A DNA stretch of 64,000 nt from Sphingobacterium spiritivorum (GTDB taxonomy: Bacteria > Bacteroidota > Bacteroidia > Sphingobacteriales > Sphingobacteriaceae): assembly GCF_016725325.1 (NCBI RefSeq), contig NZ_CP068083.1, forward strand, positions 1,798,001 to 1,862,000, given 5' to 3'. Made by a program: the position numbers and the translations under genes. Positions 63,299 through 64,000 of this stretch are shown in pieces; the stretch's first letter is position 1; each line of letters opens with the position of its first letter. The notes under the pieces were generated by a model. It saw only the letters and a list, made by a program, of their open reading frames with translations. It was not told the DNA's origin and made no database searches.

Positions 63299-64000
63299 AT
63301 GTTAAAAAAATACTTTTCAATCTTATTACTTGTGTGGATGTCGATGTGCGTTTCGGAGTCATCGGCGCAGACCCATATTACCCTGGAAGGGCGTATTCTG
63401 GATCAGAAAAGTGATGAGCCGATCAGTGGCGTGTCGGTTTCGGTGAAAGAAAATCCGCGTTCAGGAAGCGTAATTACAGGTTCTCAAGGTTCCTTCCGTA
63501 TCCGTGCACATCGCGGACAGACATTAGTGATCTCCCATATTGGTTATATTGCTGCTGAGGTCGTCGTTAACACGAGTCAGTCCGATCTTATATTTCGCCT
63601 GGAAGAAGATCCTCATGTGCTCAGCGAAGTTCTTGTAACGGGAGCTTTGGGTATAAAAAGACAGTCCAGAGAACTGGGTACCTCTGCACAATCGGTCAAT
63701 AATGAAGAGCTTAATTTAGGTAAAGTGGTCAATCCCTTACTGGCTTTATCAAGTAAGGTTGCCGGATTGAGGATTAATGCTACGGACCTGACAACAGGAA
63801 AAACAGATCCGGGTATTCAGATCCGTTTGAGAGGAACACGCTCTTTGAACAGATCTAAAAATGACCCTTTATATGTTGTAGACGGAGTTCCTTTGCCGGA
63901 TATTACCCGTATTAATCCAAATGACATACAGGATATCACTGTGCTTAAAGGAGCAAATGCTGCGGCCTTATACGGATCTGAAGGTGTTAATGGTGCTATT
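63299..64000 (+). CDS. susC: SusC/RagA family TonB-linked receptor, 3' end outside window
   Basis: Only the first 234 codons are present; the frame is open to the window end. Signal peptide (ILLLVWMSMCVSESSAQ), carboxypeptidase-regulatory-like domain (LEGRILDQKSDEPISGVSVS; ISHIGYIAAEVVV), then the SusC plug start LSEVLVTGALGIKRQSRELG, VAGLRINATDLTTGK, PLYVVDGVPLPDI and LKGANAAALYGSEGVNGAI. It would take up an oligosaccharide or other nutrient; a SusD partner presumably follows beyond the window. Confidence 0.93.
   Translation, partial: MLKKYFSILLLVWMSMCVSESSAQTHITLEGRILDQKSDEPISGVSVSVKENPRSGSVITGSQGSFRIRAHRGQTLVISHIGYIAAEVVVNTSQSDLIFRLEEDPHVLSEVLVTGALGIKRQSRELGTSAQSVNNEELNLGKVVNPLLALSSKVAGLRINATDLTTGKTDPGIQIRLRGTRSLNRSKNDPLYVVDGVPLPDITRINPNDIQDITVLKGANAAALYGSEGVNGAI

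Noticed and set aside
1-64000. CRISPR arrays, tRNA or rRNA genes, insertion sequences, prophage genes
   Set aside because: I scanned for regularly spaced direct repeats, tRNA-like cloverleaf ends, transposase motifs and phage structural genes and saw none; a tRNA search tool could still find a missed tRNA.

Overview
The window looks like a chromosomal segment of a Bacteroidota bacterium, most likely a Sphingobacterium-like member of the Sphingobacteriaceae. This is inferred from the SusC/SusD pairs, the TonB-dependent receptors with carboxypeptidase-regulatory-like N-domains, DUF5686, a NagB-PIG-L fusion, a PafA-type phosphatase, absence of strong Shine-Dalgarno sites, and several TAnnTTTG (-7) promoter boxes. 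No rRNA, tRNA, CRISPR array, insertion sequence or prophage was recognised.

Layout. 1-6.6 kb: the 3' part of a TonB-dependent receptor, a YdeI/OmpD-associated protein, a YiaA-like membrane protein with an apparent reading-frame break, and a galM-GH2 carbohydrate operon. 6.6-18.3 kb: a glycosyltransferase divergent from mprF and a VirJ/AcvB-like hydrolase (aminoacyl-phosphatidylglycerol synthesis and possible turnover), then miaE, a luciferase-like oxidoreductase, a DUF4349 lipoprotein, a metzincin-like lipoprotein with two beta/gamma-crystallin repeats, rlmN, comF and vanZ. 18.5-30.9 kb: padR-pspC, a receptor, a LOG-family enzyme, an SMP-30-like protein, murF, another receptor, an Rrf2 regulator and a PafA-like phosphatase. 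30.9-38.7 kb: uvrA, xseB, xseA, a GH3-C/beta-lactamase hybrid and an M19 dipeptidase.

38.6-49.9 kb is a minus-strand carbohydrate-use locus in transcription order araC, susC, susD, aryl-sulfate sulfotransferase, GH130 mannosylglucose-type phosphorylase, sodium:solute symporter. The proposed scheme is binding and uptake of an oligosaccharide by SusCD, inner-membrane import by the symporter and cytoplasmic phosphorolysis; the sulfotransferase is an unusual partner.

50.0-53.9 kb holds the most interesting cassette: a C39-peptidase ABC exporter, a small exported-protein candidate, a rhomboid protease, a 49-codon peptide gene with a textbook double-glycine leader at 53250-53399 (minus), and a divergent XRE regulator with operator-like palindromes between peptide and regulator. 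It looks like a self-contained system for making, processing, exporting and regulating a short peptide.

54.0-64.0 kb: radA, a TlpA-like thioredoxin, a DUF5686 outer-membrane protein, an aminotransferase, the NagB-PIG-L fusion, and an AraC regulator divergent from the 5' part of a second SusC gene that runs off the window, with an 11-bp inverted repeat between them.
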